From assembly GCF_000512585.2 (NCBI RefSeq), contig NC_089242.1:2356001-2420000 (forward strand): a stretch of DNA of 64,000 bases. The letters are read 5' to 3'. Made by a program: the position numbers and the translations under genes. How positions within the stretch are numbered: position 1 is the first letter of the stretch; every line of letters starts with the position of its first letter. Below are positions 11,291-23,676 of the stretch, piece after piece. Source of the DNA: Kwoniella bestiolae CBS 10118. Its lineage: Eukaryota; Basidiomycota; Tremellomycetes; Tremellales; Cryptococcaceae. The notes beneath the pieces are model-generated. The model had not been told where the DNA came from, ran no database searches, and saw only the letters and a list, made by a program, of their open reading frames with translations.

Positions 11291-13626
11291 TTTGTATGCT
11301 GTTTATATGTGATCTGGTGTGCGTGAGTAGTTGTTGTTCTTGATCGAACGGATGAAAGGATCTTTCTTGTCGGTTGTATGTAGAAAGATGAGGATGAAGA
11401 AGTAGTCGAGAGAGATATGTAAGGTTGGTTGTGGAATAAGATGGATAGATGGGGAGGGAGGAAAAGTGACGTCGATGTTTCTGACTGGGCTGGAAAATGG
11501 GATGACAGAGTCTTTGCTTGGTACGTATGCTCTGTTTCGATTGGGATATGGGGATGTGGAGGGGTTCTGGCCAAGACAGTTACAGTTATGATTTCTGAAT
11601 GACAAAAGGAATGATGTCAGCCTTATTCGTATACTCTATTTTAAAAGTACATGTGTGAATATGAATGAGCGCGTGACCTTGGTCAAATGATCATGATCCA
11701 AAAAAAAAAAAAGGTTTGAAGAGGTGGGTGAGGAGTGGAGATGAAAAGGAAGAAACCCTCCGATGATGACAGCAGGGAGTGAAATCCAGATGACATTGCT
11801 CGGATATCCTACCTCTCCCTGCAGTGCAGTACTGGTGATGTAAGAGGATGACACACTACATACCTTTGATTAGATTAGTTTACCGTCAAATGCTATCGCC
11901 GGTGTGCTAAGCTTGTAGACAAGTATGGTTGTAAGCAGTGTGATATGTATGTAATCTTTGGTAAGAGAGGGGGTTAGACATGCATGCATCGACACCGATG
12001 ACATCGTTCTCTTATATACCTTGATCCAAAATTTCTCTTTTCCATCTTTTACTTCCACATGCGAACATCATCAATTCTGTATGGAGGCCTGTTTGTGTTC
12101 CTACTATTTCCGGGTTAGCCGGGGGGCATCGTTTCCTCTTTCAGCTAAAAATAACCAAATCCCTCGTGCCCCATCCAACATCCACCATCCCCGATGACCC
12201 CTTCAATGCGATTATGCTGGGCCATCCGACTTAAACCCTGCATGCACAATCCTCAAGCGTCATCTCCTTCCCCTTGGCTTCCTCCATATGGCTCCAAGCG
12301 GAGGGAGGTGACGTAGTTCAGCCACCATCTCATAGCCGGTTGGACTTCCCTTAACAAGTAACCACGCTTACGTTAACACACAGTTCCTGATGCGCTCATC
12401 AAAATCCGACGGTATCAATTTTCGCATTCCCAATGACCCCATGTCTCTTCATACAGTACGGAAAAGCCCAAGTTATGCCTACTGCGCTACTTCTATGGGG
12501 GCGTTTGTATGCAGCGGTTGGGGGTCTGCCAAGTGCTTAGCAAGGCTTAGCTTCATACAAAATGGGACGGGACCAACTATAGGACACCCTAGTTGGAAGA
12601 GCGCAAGGGCGCCGATCTGGACATCCTAGATCCGTTGTGTCCGTTAAAACCCTCGAACATACACGGTCTATACCGTGCCGGTAATTGAATAATTATCCTG
12701 CGGCAAGGGCACTTCATTTTCAATCCATGTGCTTTACTTCACTCCTTCTCACGGTGTTTCGATTGTTTCCGAAGCACTGCCTTGTATCGGACAGCGGCAA
12801 TGGCAATGGCAATGGCAGGCCCACGTAACGCTCATACCGCCTACACCCTCAAATGCTTTGTTTGATGCATCATACAAGGCATGATTGATCCTTGGCGGCT
12901 CCCGCTAACGTGTTCTATCAGGGCGTAACACCAAGAAAAAGCATGTGGCGCCGCCGGTAGATATTATTATTATGCGGCTAGGTCAGGTAAGGTGATTTGA
13001 CATTCCGCAGTGGTGGGATGAATTGGGGCTTCAAGTTAACTGCAGGTGTGCCTTTCCCCTTGAGATCCCTCGTGTGTCATCGGTTGTTCCGGTGCCCAGA
13101 GAATGCCCCAGCAAAGCTCGCTTACGTGTCAGCTAGCCAAGGGGACCGCTCGCTTCCAGAGGATGGTCAGGAGAGACCGAGCCTTGGCTCCGCGGTATAT
13201 GTCTTTATACGAGAGATCCGTATCGGGTGGCAGGATCTCTTAAGCTGATGTGAACATATACAGTACCTCAAAGGCGCCTCTAGTCTTGGGTGCTTTTCGT
13301 TGAAGCAGATCTTTCCAATGGCCAACCTGTTGTCCGAACAGACAGACGGACACTACCGTGGGAGAGCTGCAGGTTGCATCTGATCGTGGGAAAGCTATTT
13401 ACTACCGAGCATGATCAGGAATGACGTTTGGATTTGCTGTTATGTCAGTTAACCGAAGATGAACGACAAACAAGACTACATCAAAGCTCATCTCCACATT
13501 CTCTACTCATCTCTGACATACCTAAAGCTACAGCTGACTCAAGGAGCGGATCGTAAGGCAAGGTAGCTCGAGGCGAGTACCAGGAAACAAAACGAATTCG
13601 ACAATACTCGTATCAAGCTCTACGCG
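11291..13626. other. gene-poor 2.3-kb intergenic region
   Basis: Divergent upstream region between the sugar transporter (-) and the membrane-protein gene (+). The transporter-proximal part is T/C- or A/G-rich, with an A13 run near 11700, and probably contains a 5' UTR. From about 12050 to 13300 only short frames are found, and no protein motif, RNA gene or terminal repeat stands out. A (GGCAAT)3 run lies near 12796. Confidence 0.5.
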
Positions 13627-14962
13627 ATGGCTCAGGACCACCCACCGGTGATAGTGAAAGAGGCAGAGATGTGAGTGATAGCTGGGGTACAAATGACTGA
13701 TCTGTCATATCGGGTCAGATCTTTCGTGCAGTGCTGACACCTAGTAAAAATGCAGAGAGACAGTCCGAAGATGGCTAAATGCGCGACCCGATCTCTTACT
13801 CGGTAAGCCAACTCACTCATCGTTCTATCTCTCAAACCCTACCCGATATTGATATTTGATCCACATACGTAGCAATCGCCAAACGACACACTACCAACCC
13901 GCTCCTCCAACCTCTTCCAACCTCCTCCATATCGCTTCCTCCCACTCTGACATTACATGTTCCGATCGACGGGTTGAAAGTCGATAAGTTGCGTATCAAA
14001 GTATCTACGAAAGCTAGGAACGTAGAGCTGGATATACCGTTATCTTTCGGCTCAGACAAGGGGCTTGGGAAAGGTGGGTTTGGGAGGAGGATGGAGGAGC
14101 TGGGTGAGGATGCGCTGAGGCATTTCGATATTGTGCGTATGGTCTATGTTTGGAGGTCAAGTCTCAGTCAGAATAGCCCTTTAGGGTATACCGGGTCCAT
14201 GATCCTTCGATGAGATACCCCTATCTCTCCTCAATATGCAATACATAAATCCTCGCACCTTGATTTGTTCTGTTTTTGCACACGTGAAGAACCACATACT
14301 GATTCATCATCTCTCTCACTCAGCCTCGACACCCACAAATAAACTACTTCGAACCCCCTACATCCATCTCCGTCCTCCCCTTTTATCCCTTACTCCTCCT
14401 AATTTTCCTTGTGGCCGCACCAGCAAACCACGGCGTCGCCAACTTGCTCAGAGGTGTTATAGAAAGGTATCTCGGCAGGTGGATGATACCTGGTGCAGCA
14501 TGGTTCGCAGCTGCCTGTGTGAGTTCCTTATTCCTACCTGATCCCAGTAAAATATCGACAGGAAGCCGAGTGAGAGAATTGTTAGTAGCTAATATTGCCA
14601 AATCACAGCACCTGGTCATTGAGCCGCTTATATTGGTGCCGAAGTTGATACAGCATCAGGTCCCATTACTGCAGAGTGTATGTATCCCCTTGCCGTGGTC
14701 AAGTACCAAAACCTTCCGTACTCCGCTGATCATTTCTTGATTTGACCTCGACCAGTTGTTCTACCTCTTCACAGTGTTCTGCACGGGATATGGGGGCATT
14801 GATGCGTTGAATAGAGCGGGTAAGCTTTTTGCGCGTTGGATCTCGGTCAATGCTAATGTGATCTGAACATGATTTCGATCTTCGTTGTTGGCCTTCTTAG
14901 TAATTCAAGAACGGATAAAACTCATACACGCCCATTCGTCAGAGCACAAGAAATCGCATTGA
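13627..14962 (+). CDS. small multi-exon putative membrane protein
   Basis: The frame starts at ATG 13627 (MAQDHPPVIVKEAE...) and ends at TGA 14960-14962. The first exon stops at GTGAGT (13672). The following exons give IETVRRWLNARPDLLLA, a conserved-looking basic and polar stretch (LKVDKLRIKVSTKARNVEL), then hydrophobic segments around FYPLLLLIFLVAAPA, WMIPGAAWFAAA and LFYLFTVFCTGYGG, ending SSEHKKSH. The total is about 270 residues. The layout, a soluble N-terminal half followed by two or three membrane segments, suggests an integral membrane protein of an internal membrane. I do not recognise the family and assign no function. The last two exon borders are approximate. Confidence 0.6.
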
Positions 14963-15156
14963 ATGTCCGTTGGCAGCTGATCGTCTGGACGTTCGCTCTG
15001 AACATCCACAATTTGATGAGATAACGGAGTAGTAATGTATACATTCATCGTACCATCCTAGCCAATCATGTCATATATGAATATACTTATAATGTCCCTA
15101 TGCCCATGCATTGCCTGTGCAACCGCATCTCCCTTACACAACTATACCTCCCCATC
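14963..15156. other. convergent intergenic region
   Basis: A short spacer of about 190 bases between the convergent 3' ends of the membrane-protein gene and DPL1. No gene is present. Confidence 0.6.
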
Positions 15157-17715
15157 CTACTCATACAAGGTATCCATAAACGTTTCAGCCAATTTACCCA
15201 CCACATGAGGTCCGACACTCGTTTGGCCCAGCCCTAATAATGCACGATGAGCGATAGTCAGCTTTCCAGCGAAGGAGAGCGAAAGAAAGCAGAAAAACTT
15301 ACCATACAAGGCTACGAGATCTCCCTTCTGATCACTTGGCTTAGCCTTGACCTCCTCAATCACTTCTGACAGATCGTCTAGTAACTTGTCTACTCGCTTT
15401 GCGCTAAGTCTCTGTTCAGACGATAAACCATCGGCACCGACTCAACGCTATCAGAGTGGTGCATAGTTCATAGCCAGAGGCTAGCGTGTACTCACAGTGA
15501 AAGCCATATGCAACCCCCCCTTCTTCCCACCCAACGCACTAAGGTGCCAACCCCTCTTGGACATCCCATCTCCCACCGCATATATATTGAGAGTCTTACT
15601 TGAGAAAGCCACCACGCATGCTTTGGGATCACCAAGAACGTACAGATCATCTGCGAAGCGCGTTTTGAGACCTTGAAGCAAAGTTCGAGAGGCTGTGATG
15701 ATCTCGCGACATGATTGGGTGTATCCGCTGTTCGAGGAATACAAATCAGTCATTGTAGTGCCTTATGTGTTTACGATCCTGGGCCATGAAATGCTAGGTT
15801 GAGAGGACTCACTCTTCGCCTATGTAGTTGAGAACTGCCCACGCTCCTGCTAAGATGGATCCTGGTCTGTGTCGTCGCAAGAATGCACGATATCAACACT
15901 ATCCTTTCAGTGGAGTGACGTTGTAGTGGTAGGTCGGACTCACCTCGACCCTGCCATTGAGGGACTGGCATATACACCACCTTCCCAGTCTGTCATGATG
16001 TAATATTGATATCTTCTCAATTTCGGTGAATGGTACATGACGACGGATGAACCTATATTATGAGGAATGTCAGCTAGCTGGTAAGTGCGTGCTGATAGAA
16101 CTGACCTTTTGGGCAGAATGCATATTTATGCTATTGTCAGTCGGTAATTAGCCCTCGTTCGCTTGGCACATGATATATCTGACAGGGAGATGACCCACAG
16201 TATCACAGCTTATACTAGTCACGCCTTTAACTCTAAAATCGAATGGTTCTATATCCGCCCCGAAACCGGCTTTCTCCATAAAGGGCAGGATGAATGATCC
16301 CAAACAGCAGTCAACATGAAGTCCGATGTTATTCTTTCTGGCGATAGCAGCTAGAGCAGGGATAGGATCCTATTCTCAAGCAAGTAAGCCTCAGCGTGAT
16401 GACATGAGTGAGGGATCTTGCACGCACGATAGCTCCATCTGGGAAGTTTGGTGCTGAGCCGACCAACATGATCGTATTTGGGTTACTGTAAGAGAACTGT
16501 CAGCTGAAGTTGCAATCTTACTAGAAGAGAGAATATTTAAAAAGCTCACATAGCACGTTTCATAGCGTTCACATCCGCTCGTCTATTCTCTTCGTTTACG
16601 GGTATTACATGCAGCTTGATCTTGAAGTATTGAGAGGCTTTCCAGAACGCCGCATGGGCGGAGGAGGGGACGATCCTGCAGGGTTAGCTTCTCAGTCAGC
16701 TTGTTTATATTTGATAGCTCAAGGCCGGAAGGTGATATTTACATTTCGGGTCGGGTGATTCCTTTGGTATCTCTTGCCCAATCTCTATAAGTCTTGACTG
16801 CCATCAAAATAGACTCGGTTCCTCCGGAAGTAGCTAGATGACATCATGCAGAATGAGCATAAACGCTGGTCTCCTTGCTGTCCGTCATGGCTCTACTCAC
16901 TTGTACCGGCACCGTTGGGTCCGTTATATCTGTCACCAACAGATAAGCCGATATCTTGACAATGGACCAGAACCATGCTCACAAGTTCAGTACCATACTG
17001 ACCACTTCACTTTCCATCTTCCGCACACCTGGAAAGACGTCGGGATGAAGTGGGTTGGAGACGACGAATTTGGCCATAGCTTCGTTTATCACCTGATTGA
17101 GCTCTTCTCCGCCCTATTGTTCACCCCCGATACGACCATATCAGCTCAGTGCGTTGCATTTGTATCACTAATGAATAAGAGCGTAAAGAACACGCACATG
17201 ATACACCGCTCCAGACACCCTACCAGCATCTACATCCCCCCTCTCCAACTTCTTCAAATTACTCCATTCACCCTCCAACCAATCTTTATCTCTACCTTGT
17301 TCAGGTAACTTCCTGACCGTTGTCAATGTAACTCCATCGGGATACTTGGACGGGGCGAGTTTCTCCCTGATCTCGGTCTGGGCTTTACCAAGTTCCAGTT
17401 GAAGTTTTGCCTTGGACGAGGGAAGAGATAACATCAATCTGACGATGAACTATCAGATGATGATGTATGTATCAGCCTGTCTGCTGTGCCATGGCATGAC
17501 ATAAGATCCAAGCAGCTTACGCCTTGTATCGTATCCTTGATTTCATTGGCACTTCCCACCACTCCCCTCGCCTTGACATGCCTGAAACCATCGAGAAGGA
17601 CATACCGCAATAACCAGTAGATGACGGCTATCCTTGCGAAGGTGTTGAACCGTCGGGTATATTGTTCTGTACGTGCTTCTAGCTTGGCCATTGTCTGAGG
17701 ATGTATAATTGGCAT
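15157..17715 (-). CDS. DPL1: sphingosine-1-phosphate lyase (Dpl1-like)
   Basis: Family knowledge: this PLP-dependent ER-membrane enzyme cleaves sphingosine-1-phosphate or dihydrosphingosine-1-phosphate to a fatty aldehyde and phosphoethanolamine, the exit step of sphingolipid catabolism. ATG at 17715 (MPIIHPQTMAKLEAR); stop TAG at 15159-15157; about ten exons. A hydrophobic N-terminal segment (ARIAVIYWLLRYVLL) matches the ER anchor of the family. Later exons show NTIMLVGSAPNFPDG, then GLHVDCCLGSFILPF, and the lysine motif RVKGVTSISCDTHKYAF, where the K of THKY is the expected PLP-binding lysine. It lies across an intron at about 16138-16200. After this come YYIMTDWEGGVYASPS and MAGSRPGSILAGAW. 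The C-terminus ends METFMDTLYE-like (AETFMDTLYE). It is head-to-head with the DNA glycosylase gene, 360 bases apart. Confidence 0.92.
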
Positions 17716-18075
17716 GGTGGATCGATGGATTGATCGATTGTTTGGATTTGCCACCTGGATCTGAAAGATTCAAATGATAAGTTAGATTGAACTCGTAGAT
17801 GAATCCAAAAAGAACTGGAATGGAATCCCAATTAATCGGGAGAAAGTCACCGTCGTCAGGTGGTCTGGGTGTGTGTTATTGCTATGTTACCTCGGACATC
17901 GCCGAATCAATGTCATGTCGATGACCACAATGTGCCTGAATGAGCACGGTCAACATTCCATCGCATCATCAACATCTCGGCGATCAACCTAAGTCAACCA
18001 TCCTAAAACACAGCAGACGATCGTTCCTCGCGATTGATTTTGCCTATACAGTTGTAGAATAGAGTTGTGATAGAC
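17716..18075. promoter_or_regulatory. shared divergent upstream region of DPL1 and the DNA glycosylase
   Basis: These 360 bases separate two divergent start codons, so the region must contain the promoters of both genes. No TATA box or known binding site is convincing by eye. Confidence 0.5.
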
Positions 18076-20265
18076 ATGCCAGAGCTACCGGGTACGCACA
18101 GCTACACTCTGCTCTGATTCCTGATGGGTACTGTTGCTCACGCTCACGCACCTTGTAGAGGTCGAGAGAGCCCGTAAGCTCATTCACGAGACATGTAAAG
18201 GATACAAGATCAAATCGGTAGATTCGGTGGAAGATAAGATCGTATATACCGGAGGGGATGATCATGGTGCATTCGTACGTGTCTTGTGCAACAGACAGCT
18301 TTTCATCTTGGCTTGGAGCTCATATGCCTGACAGGCCAAAGAGATAAGTGGAAGGACAATCACAGGATGCGAGAGAAAGGGTAAAACGTGAGTTGGTGTC
18401 TCTGAAAGCAGCATCGAGGTACTTTTGCTGAGAACTGAGGTTGTAGCTTCTGGATGACCCTCTCTGGTAAAGGTCGATTCCCAGTGATGCATTTCGGCAT
18501 GACAGGGATGATCCAGTTGAAAGGTCAGGAACCTACTTGGTACAGGCGGAAACCTAGAGAGAGTTCCAAAACATGGCCACCTAGAGTCAGTGTTACCGTC
18601 GTGCTTTGGGATGAATAGATGGATAGCTCAGCTGATTTTTCCTTTCTGGTCAATAGTTCTACAAATTGTGAGCACGATGTTTGTTAGCTATTTGCCGCAA
18701 CCCGATATGCTGAATGCCAATATAGCGTACTCAAACTTGAACCTCAGGCTGGATCAATAGGCACCGAGCCTGTTGAACTAGCTTTTCTCGACGGTATGTC
18801 ACCCCATCAATCTTGGTGTTTCGACTGCTAATGGTATATACCAGGCAGGAGACTTGGTAGACTACGACTTCTCCCTGACCCAGTCACATCCCATCCACCT
18901 GTTTCCGCACTGGGATTTGATCCTGTTCTAAGCCATCCGACCTTTGAGGAGTTTCAGGATCTGATAGCGAAGAAGAAAGGTACGGTAAAGGGGATGATAA
19001 TGGACCAGGCATTCAGTGCGGGCGTGGGTAACGTGAGTCCGAATCTTTTCCGTACGCGATCTGGTCAAGATTACTGATGACCTGATCTCTCCGTGATCTT
19101 CCGCATGTCCAGTGGGTAGCAGATGAGTAAGTCGCACATCCATTCTTCATCCAAAGCCAGCAACAATCACTGAGACTCATGTTTAGAGTCCTGTATCAAG
19201 CTCGTATACACCCCTCCTGTCCAGTCAACCACCTCTCTTCGCAACACGTGAAAGACCTGCATTACCAACTCCGAGCAGTCCCGCTAAGAGCAGTGGAAGT
19301 CAACGCAGATTCGAAGCAGTTCCCCGAAGATTGGCTGTTCCGCTGGAGATGGGGTAAAGGGAAAAAACAAGAAAAGGGGAAGAAGAAAGCTCCGATAAGT
19401 GGAGACGAGGAAGAAGGCGGGGAAGATGTCAAACCTGTTGGAAAGGACTATTTGGCTTTGGTAGGTTCACTAATCATATTCTGCCTACACCATCTCATCA
19501 CCCCATGAGCGCTGTGTGTCTTCGCGTACAGCAGAAGTCGCAGAGCTGAGAATTGATTTTGCTTTTCTTAGCCAAATGGCAAACCCGCTACTATAACTTT
19601 CATAGAAGTGGGAGGACGTACAACAGCGGTAGTAGAGGAATTACAGAAGATGCCTGATGGAGTTGAAATAAAGCCGAAGATAAGTAAAGGAGGGAAGGGT
19701 AGTCAGAGTAAGAAGCGGTCAAAAGGGAATGATTCGGTAAGTACAATATAGCAAATCCAGCTCTTCGAAGGGCGTCTTATTAAAGGCCTTGCAGGACGAT
19801 GGCTGGAGTGGTCTCACGTCTGAAGAAGAGGTTACTACACCTGTCAAAGCTACGACAGCGAGGCAAAGGGGATCGGCCAGTAAGAAGATCAAACATGACG
19901 ATACCGACATTGAAATGGATAAAGTGAAATTGGAAGAGGGGGATGTCAAACCGTTGAAAAAGGTGAGTTCCAATACCCGCTCAATGAGATCTAACTCGGC
20001 TGAATGAACAAGTTCTTCGCTATTCCCATGTTACTTCGTACTTCCAATCAATCTCACTTTTACGCACGTCTCCCTATTCCTCTGTTTCCAGGCTCGAAAG
20101 CCGCCCTCAAAGGCCAAAACACCTACTTCCGCTCGAGCGAAAGCGCCTCAAAAGGGGTCATCGAAAGTCAGCTCAAGAAGATCCCGCTCCAGTGGGAAAG
20201 ATATGCAGGTAGATATAGAGGATGGAGAGGGATCATCAGACTTATCAGACTTGCCGTTTGAATGA
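18076..20265 (+). CDS. formamidopyrimidine-DNA glycosylase (Fpg/MutM-like)
   Basis: Family knowledge: this base-excision-repair glycosylase/AP-lyase removes oxidised purines, and its N-terminal proline is the catalytic nucleophile. ATG at 18076 gives MPELPEVERARK, with the catalytic Pro-Glu directly after Met. The first intron splits the PELPEVE motif. Other features in order: MHFGMTGMIQLKG (family H-GMTG), FLDGRRLGRLRL, DQAFSAGVGNWVADEVLYQARIHP (helix-two-turn-helix region, split by an intron), and a GKPATITFIEVGGRTTAVVEE segment where bacterial enzymes carry a zinc finger. This zincless form is the plant and fungal type. The remaining C-terminal part, up to TGA at 20263, is lysine/serine-rich and low complexity (KKIKHDDTDIEMDKVKLEE and RSSGKDMQVDIEDGEG), probably nuclear-targeting and disordered. 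Eight or nine exons; the final border near 19970-20090 is approximate. Confidence 0.9.
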
Positions 20266-20711
20266 TGCTTACATGCAATCACTGATGGTCCTCGAAACAA
20301 GTGGGTCCGGGAATAAGCCTAGGTCATACTGTGGTGAGGGTGGCGGATCATCTCGAAGGCAGACCCTGGTTCCAGATTTTCAATATGGTCTTCGACAGAT
20401 ATGGCGGACTTCGACGTGAAAGAAGTTCTCCAAGTTTGCCCAGACCAAGAATTTCTGACTACTTATGGAGCACTCCTTACATCCTACAGGGATGAAAGGA
20501 TCGTCGTGACTTTTCGTAGTTGTCCGCTGAGGTTTATTGTCCTACAAAATGACTTCGGGAGTATTTAAAGGACAGAATCGGTCTTGCCACTCTGCGTTCA
20601 CATTGTTGGTTTTCCCCTATTTCATCATCGACATTCCCTGCACCTAAAGTACATTATCAGTATCGACCACACCTGTGCCATTGATGAGTTCCCCGAATAC
20701 CATCACTTACC
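20266..20711. other. intergenic region before family locus 4
   Basis: This holds the 3' flank of the glycosylase gene and the upstream region of family locus 4. Apart from a promoter-like element at 20562 there are only short frames without recognisable homology. Confidence 0.5.
20562..20575 (+). promoter_or_regulatory. TATA/AAAGGACA-like element before family locus 4
   Basis: TATTTAAAGGACAG lies 137-150 bases before ATG 20712. Its core TTAAAGGACAG also occurs before family locus 5 (reverse strand, 40676-40688). Related TATAAAAGAGGACAA-type strings precede loci 6 and 7. Promoter function is inferred from position and recurrence. Confidence 0.4.
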
Positions 20712-21846
20712 ATGAAAGTCCTTTCAAGCCTTCTTAACGGTGGGGACACACGGGTCAACATAGATTCAGTCGAAATGACTCCAGTCAAGACGGGACCAGT
20801 GGAGATCGATCCGAAGATGAACAGTCTGACCACAAGCCCTCCGATTCTCAGCCCCGCATACAATCTCTGATGAGCCAGCCGACCGATACAGTGTTAGGTA
20901 ATATCTCAGAACCATATACAGCTACTATGGCGAGTATGCATCAGAACGATGATCCCAACGATGGGACAGATCAAAAATCCTCAATTGGTCTACTACCTGA
21001 ATCCCAGATTTCCGCAGATTCCAAAAAGAATTATCCTGGACCGTCAGAGCCTTTGAGAAGCAGATCGAGGATGAGAAGTGGGATGAAGACCAATTACGAC
21101 TACCCCATACCACTGCTAGCAAGTTGATTCGTATATTGGACGGTAATGTCCCGATAGGATCATCCTCCCCGTCCATTTAGTTCTCAAAAGGCCCAATCTA
21201 TACGGAAATTGGTAGACCATCTCTTGAACCCTCGAAGATCATGTCTTGGGCTGCTACCATGACGAGGACCGAAAATATGCCCGGTCTGGTACTGAGAACT
21301 AGAAATGGGTTTGATTGTTCTGAACACTCCTGTATACTGAGTGAATCCGATCATACTGTTCCTTTCGACAAGAGATGGAATAACACTTCGGGGGACCCTC
21401 AAATCCTGAACGGAATTTTATCTTCTGAAGAAGCGGATCCGACGACCGACCAATCTCCCAACACGATGTTGAAATTGGTTTTCGCAAGTCGTCAATTCAA
21501 ACGGCCGTGTACGGTTCCCAAAGTCGAAGAAGAGGCTTTCGAACTCGTCGCGCCTGCTACAGCGTGGCCCGAGCCAGATGAAGACTCGTTCGATCTGTTC
21601 GATAGACGCCCAACTACCCCAGAGACCGAACAGAGGTTCAACAGAACTTTCAATACCGCTTGTAGAGCGCTGGCTGCTCTCTCAGAAGATGAATGCGCGA
21701 ATATCGAACTCTCCTATGTCACGACGGACGATTTCAGCGTGGAGGTTGAAGATCGCAGCACGGGAGCTTGGGATGATCATCGTCGCTTCAGGGTCGTTCT
21801 GACGGACCTGCGACCCACCAACGTAGGTGGCGAATCAACAGTTTGA
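20712..21846 (+). pseudogene. TKDDF family locus 4, decayed copy
   Basis: ATG 20712 opens MKVLSSLLNGG, like the N-termini of loci 5 (MDCLSSCLTG) and 6 (MSLFSNCCKG). The family reading then needs a frame change between about 20743 and 20867, giving IQSLMSQPTDTVLGNISEPY (locus 6: IQSLMNQTSDLVYESAQGPY). A second shift between about 20990 and 21030 leads into LSWTVRAFEKQIEDE and TTASKLIRIL (intact copy TTASKLIRTL). A TAG at 21178-21180 stops that frame just before FSKGPIYTEIG (intact copy FSRGRIYTEIG). The last frame runs from there to TGA at 21846 through MSWAATMTRT, SSEEADP, DLFDRRPTTPETEQRF, ALAALSEDE and YVTTDDFSVEV. Two frameshifts and a stop point to a pseudogene. A 38-base GT-AG intron over the stop would break the frame. 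Confidence 0.65.
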
Positions 21847-22010
21847 ACGGGAATTACAGTCACATATATAATATAGTACACGTTTTGTTTAGTCAGCGTT
21901 TTTCTTTATATTTCGATACGTGTAGCCTGCTGGAGTGAGCTGCATATGGGTATATGTTGTATCGTGTGATGTGTGAGCATAGGAGCTCAAGTAAACACAC
22001 TTATATATGT

Positions 22011-22045
<35 letters not shown>

Positions 22046-23676
22046 AATACACACACAGTACGCAATACACAACACACAGATCGATGATTCAGGCACATAC
22101 GCTAAGAACCATGAACGAAGTGATGTGGGTGATGGTCTCCATGCAGATGCACGAGCTACCAGCTGGACATTTAGATCAAAGGATGCACACATAGGAATAG
22201 GAATACTGCAAGTAGGAAGAATGATTCTATCGGGAAAGACCACAATCGGCGATGAGGAAATGACAAACGAAAAATATCGTCAGGAAGCAAGCGCTACATA
22301 CAAGACATACGCAGCGGTCATTCGGCGATGAGTGGTCAGATCAGCAGACAAAATGGGATGGGGAGTACCAGATCTGAAAAGTGGTAATGCACAAGTTGCC
22401 TATTGAGACAATGTGAAACTCTCTTCCTTCTAGCACGTCAGCGTTGATGACCCCCGCCGGTAGACCCAGATCCAGATTTAGATCCAGCTGAGTGTTGTGT
22501 AGCTGGAATGGCATCTTTAAGGTTGTATTGATGACACATGCTTGATACAAGAGCATGAAAAAAGAAAAGGTAAGATAGAAACTGCAATCGACACAGATGT
22601 AAAACAGGGGTGGGGTGGTCGTCGTTCTACGTGTTTCCGAGGGTCCTTTAGATCTTGGATCTAGCAGAAGATTGAGACTAACGAAGGTAAATTAGACCAC
22701 CATCAAAAGATCAAGAGAACATAAACATGCCTACCCCAGATCTTTCCTTTTCTTTTTTTCACATTCCATCATCATCATCATCAGACCACACGACCCACAT
22801 TTCAACCCAAAAATAAAAAGAACGAGTATCGGACGAGATTATTTAGTACTCATCGACCTGCAAGATCAACCTTCGTTTCTCCATCTTCACCTTATCTCCT
22901 CACCCGACCATCGACTGTTCATCGCACTACAGCTACATAAGCGGATCTCGGAAAGGACCAAGCTACTACTAGCAGAATCAAACTGGATACGACGGCCGGG
23001 AATAAGGTTGGTCGGACATAGTAAAAGCAAAGCGAAGCTACATCATCATCACCAAAGGACGGGTACGGTGTAGGAAAACTGTGTACCATACATAACATCA
23101 CGTATATCACGTATAACATCAGCATCACTATCGAACATTCCTATCTTTTCTTCCCTTTCATTCTTTCTAGATAAATTCCTCTTGACGATATATAGTATAG
23201 TATATTGCTCCATTGTATTACGGTATCATCCAATCAAATATCTCCTATCTATAGTATCTATCGTGATATAGGGTAAAAAGGAATATACAGTACAGGTCGG
23301 TTGACTAATCATCTAATCAACCTAAAGTAAAAAACGCACGGACCACTCATCACTCACCAAACCCAACATTACACACATCACACATCAAGCGATTGTCCGC
23401 TACTCTACCTCACCTCACCTCAATTATCGCCAATCTCAACTCACATCATTCAATCATCTTTCTTTCCTTCTTCCTTCTTCTCAACCCAAATCATTTTTTT
23501 TCTTTTCTGTCGTCAGCTCATACCCCATCATCACCAACCCCGCCTCAAATTGACACAGAGAAGAGAATCACCCATCATCCACAAGGGAGAGTCATACAAA
23601 GAGTAATCAACAGGAACACCCTTTCCTACAGTTGACACTGTACCTCTGCTCTCATCAGAAGACCGATAGGACTGCC
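21847..23676. other. intergenic region with CA microsatellite and long leader
   Basis: A 1.8-kb spacer. It holds a CA repeat near 22012, several short frames without homology, and from about 22740 a pyrimidine/AT-rich stretch that looks like the promoter and 5' leader of the zinc-finger gene. No RNA gene was recognised. Confidence 0.5.
22012..22043. repeat. (CA)n microsatellite
   Basis: An uninterrupted run of about 15 CA dinucleotides, followed by further imperfect ACACAC strings to about 22078. It yields artefactual Thr/His or Val/Cys repeats in spurious frames. Confidence 0.95.

Noticed and set aside
21143..21180. 38-base intron covering the TAG in locus 4
   Set aside because: Length is not a multiple of three and removal puts the downstream block out of frame.
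21889..22243. Cys/Val-rich and Thr/His-rich frames over 21889-22243
   Set aside because: These come from the CA microsatellite only.
22455..22500. Possible C/D-box snoRNA (TTGATGA ... CTGA)
   Set aside because: C box is not a good RTGATGA match, there is no terminal stem and no evident guide; chance spacing.
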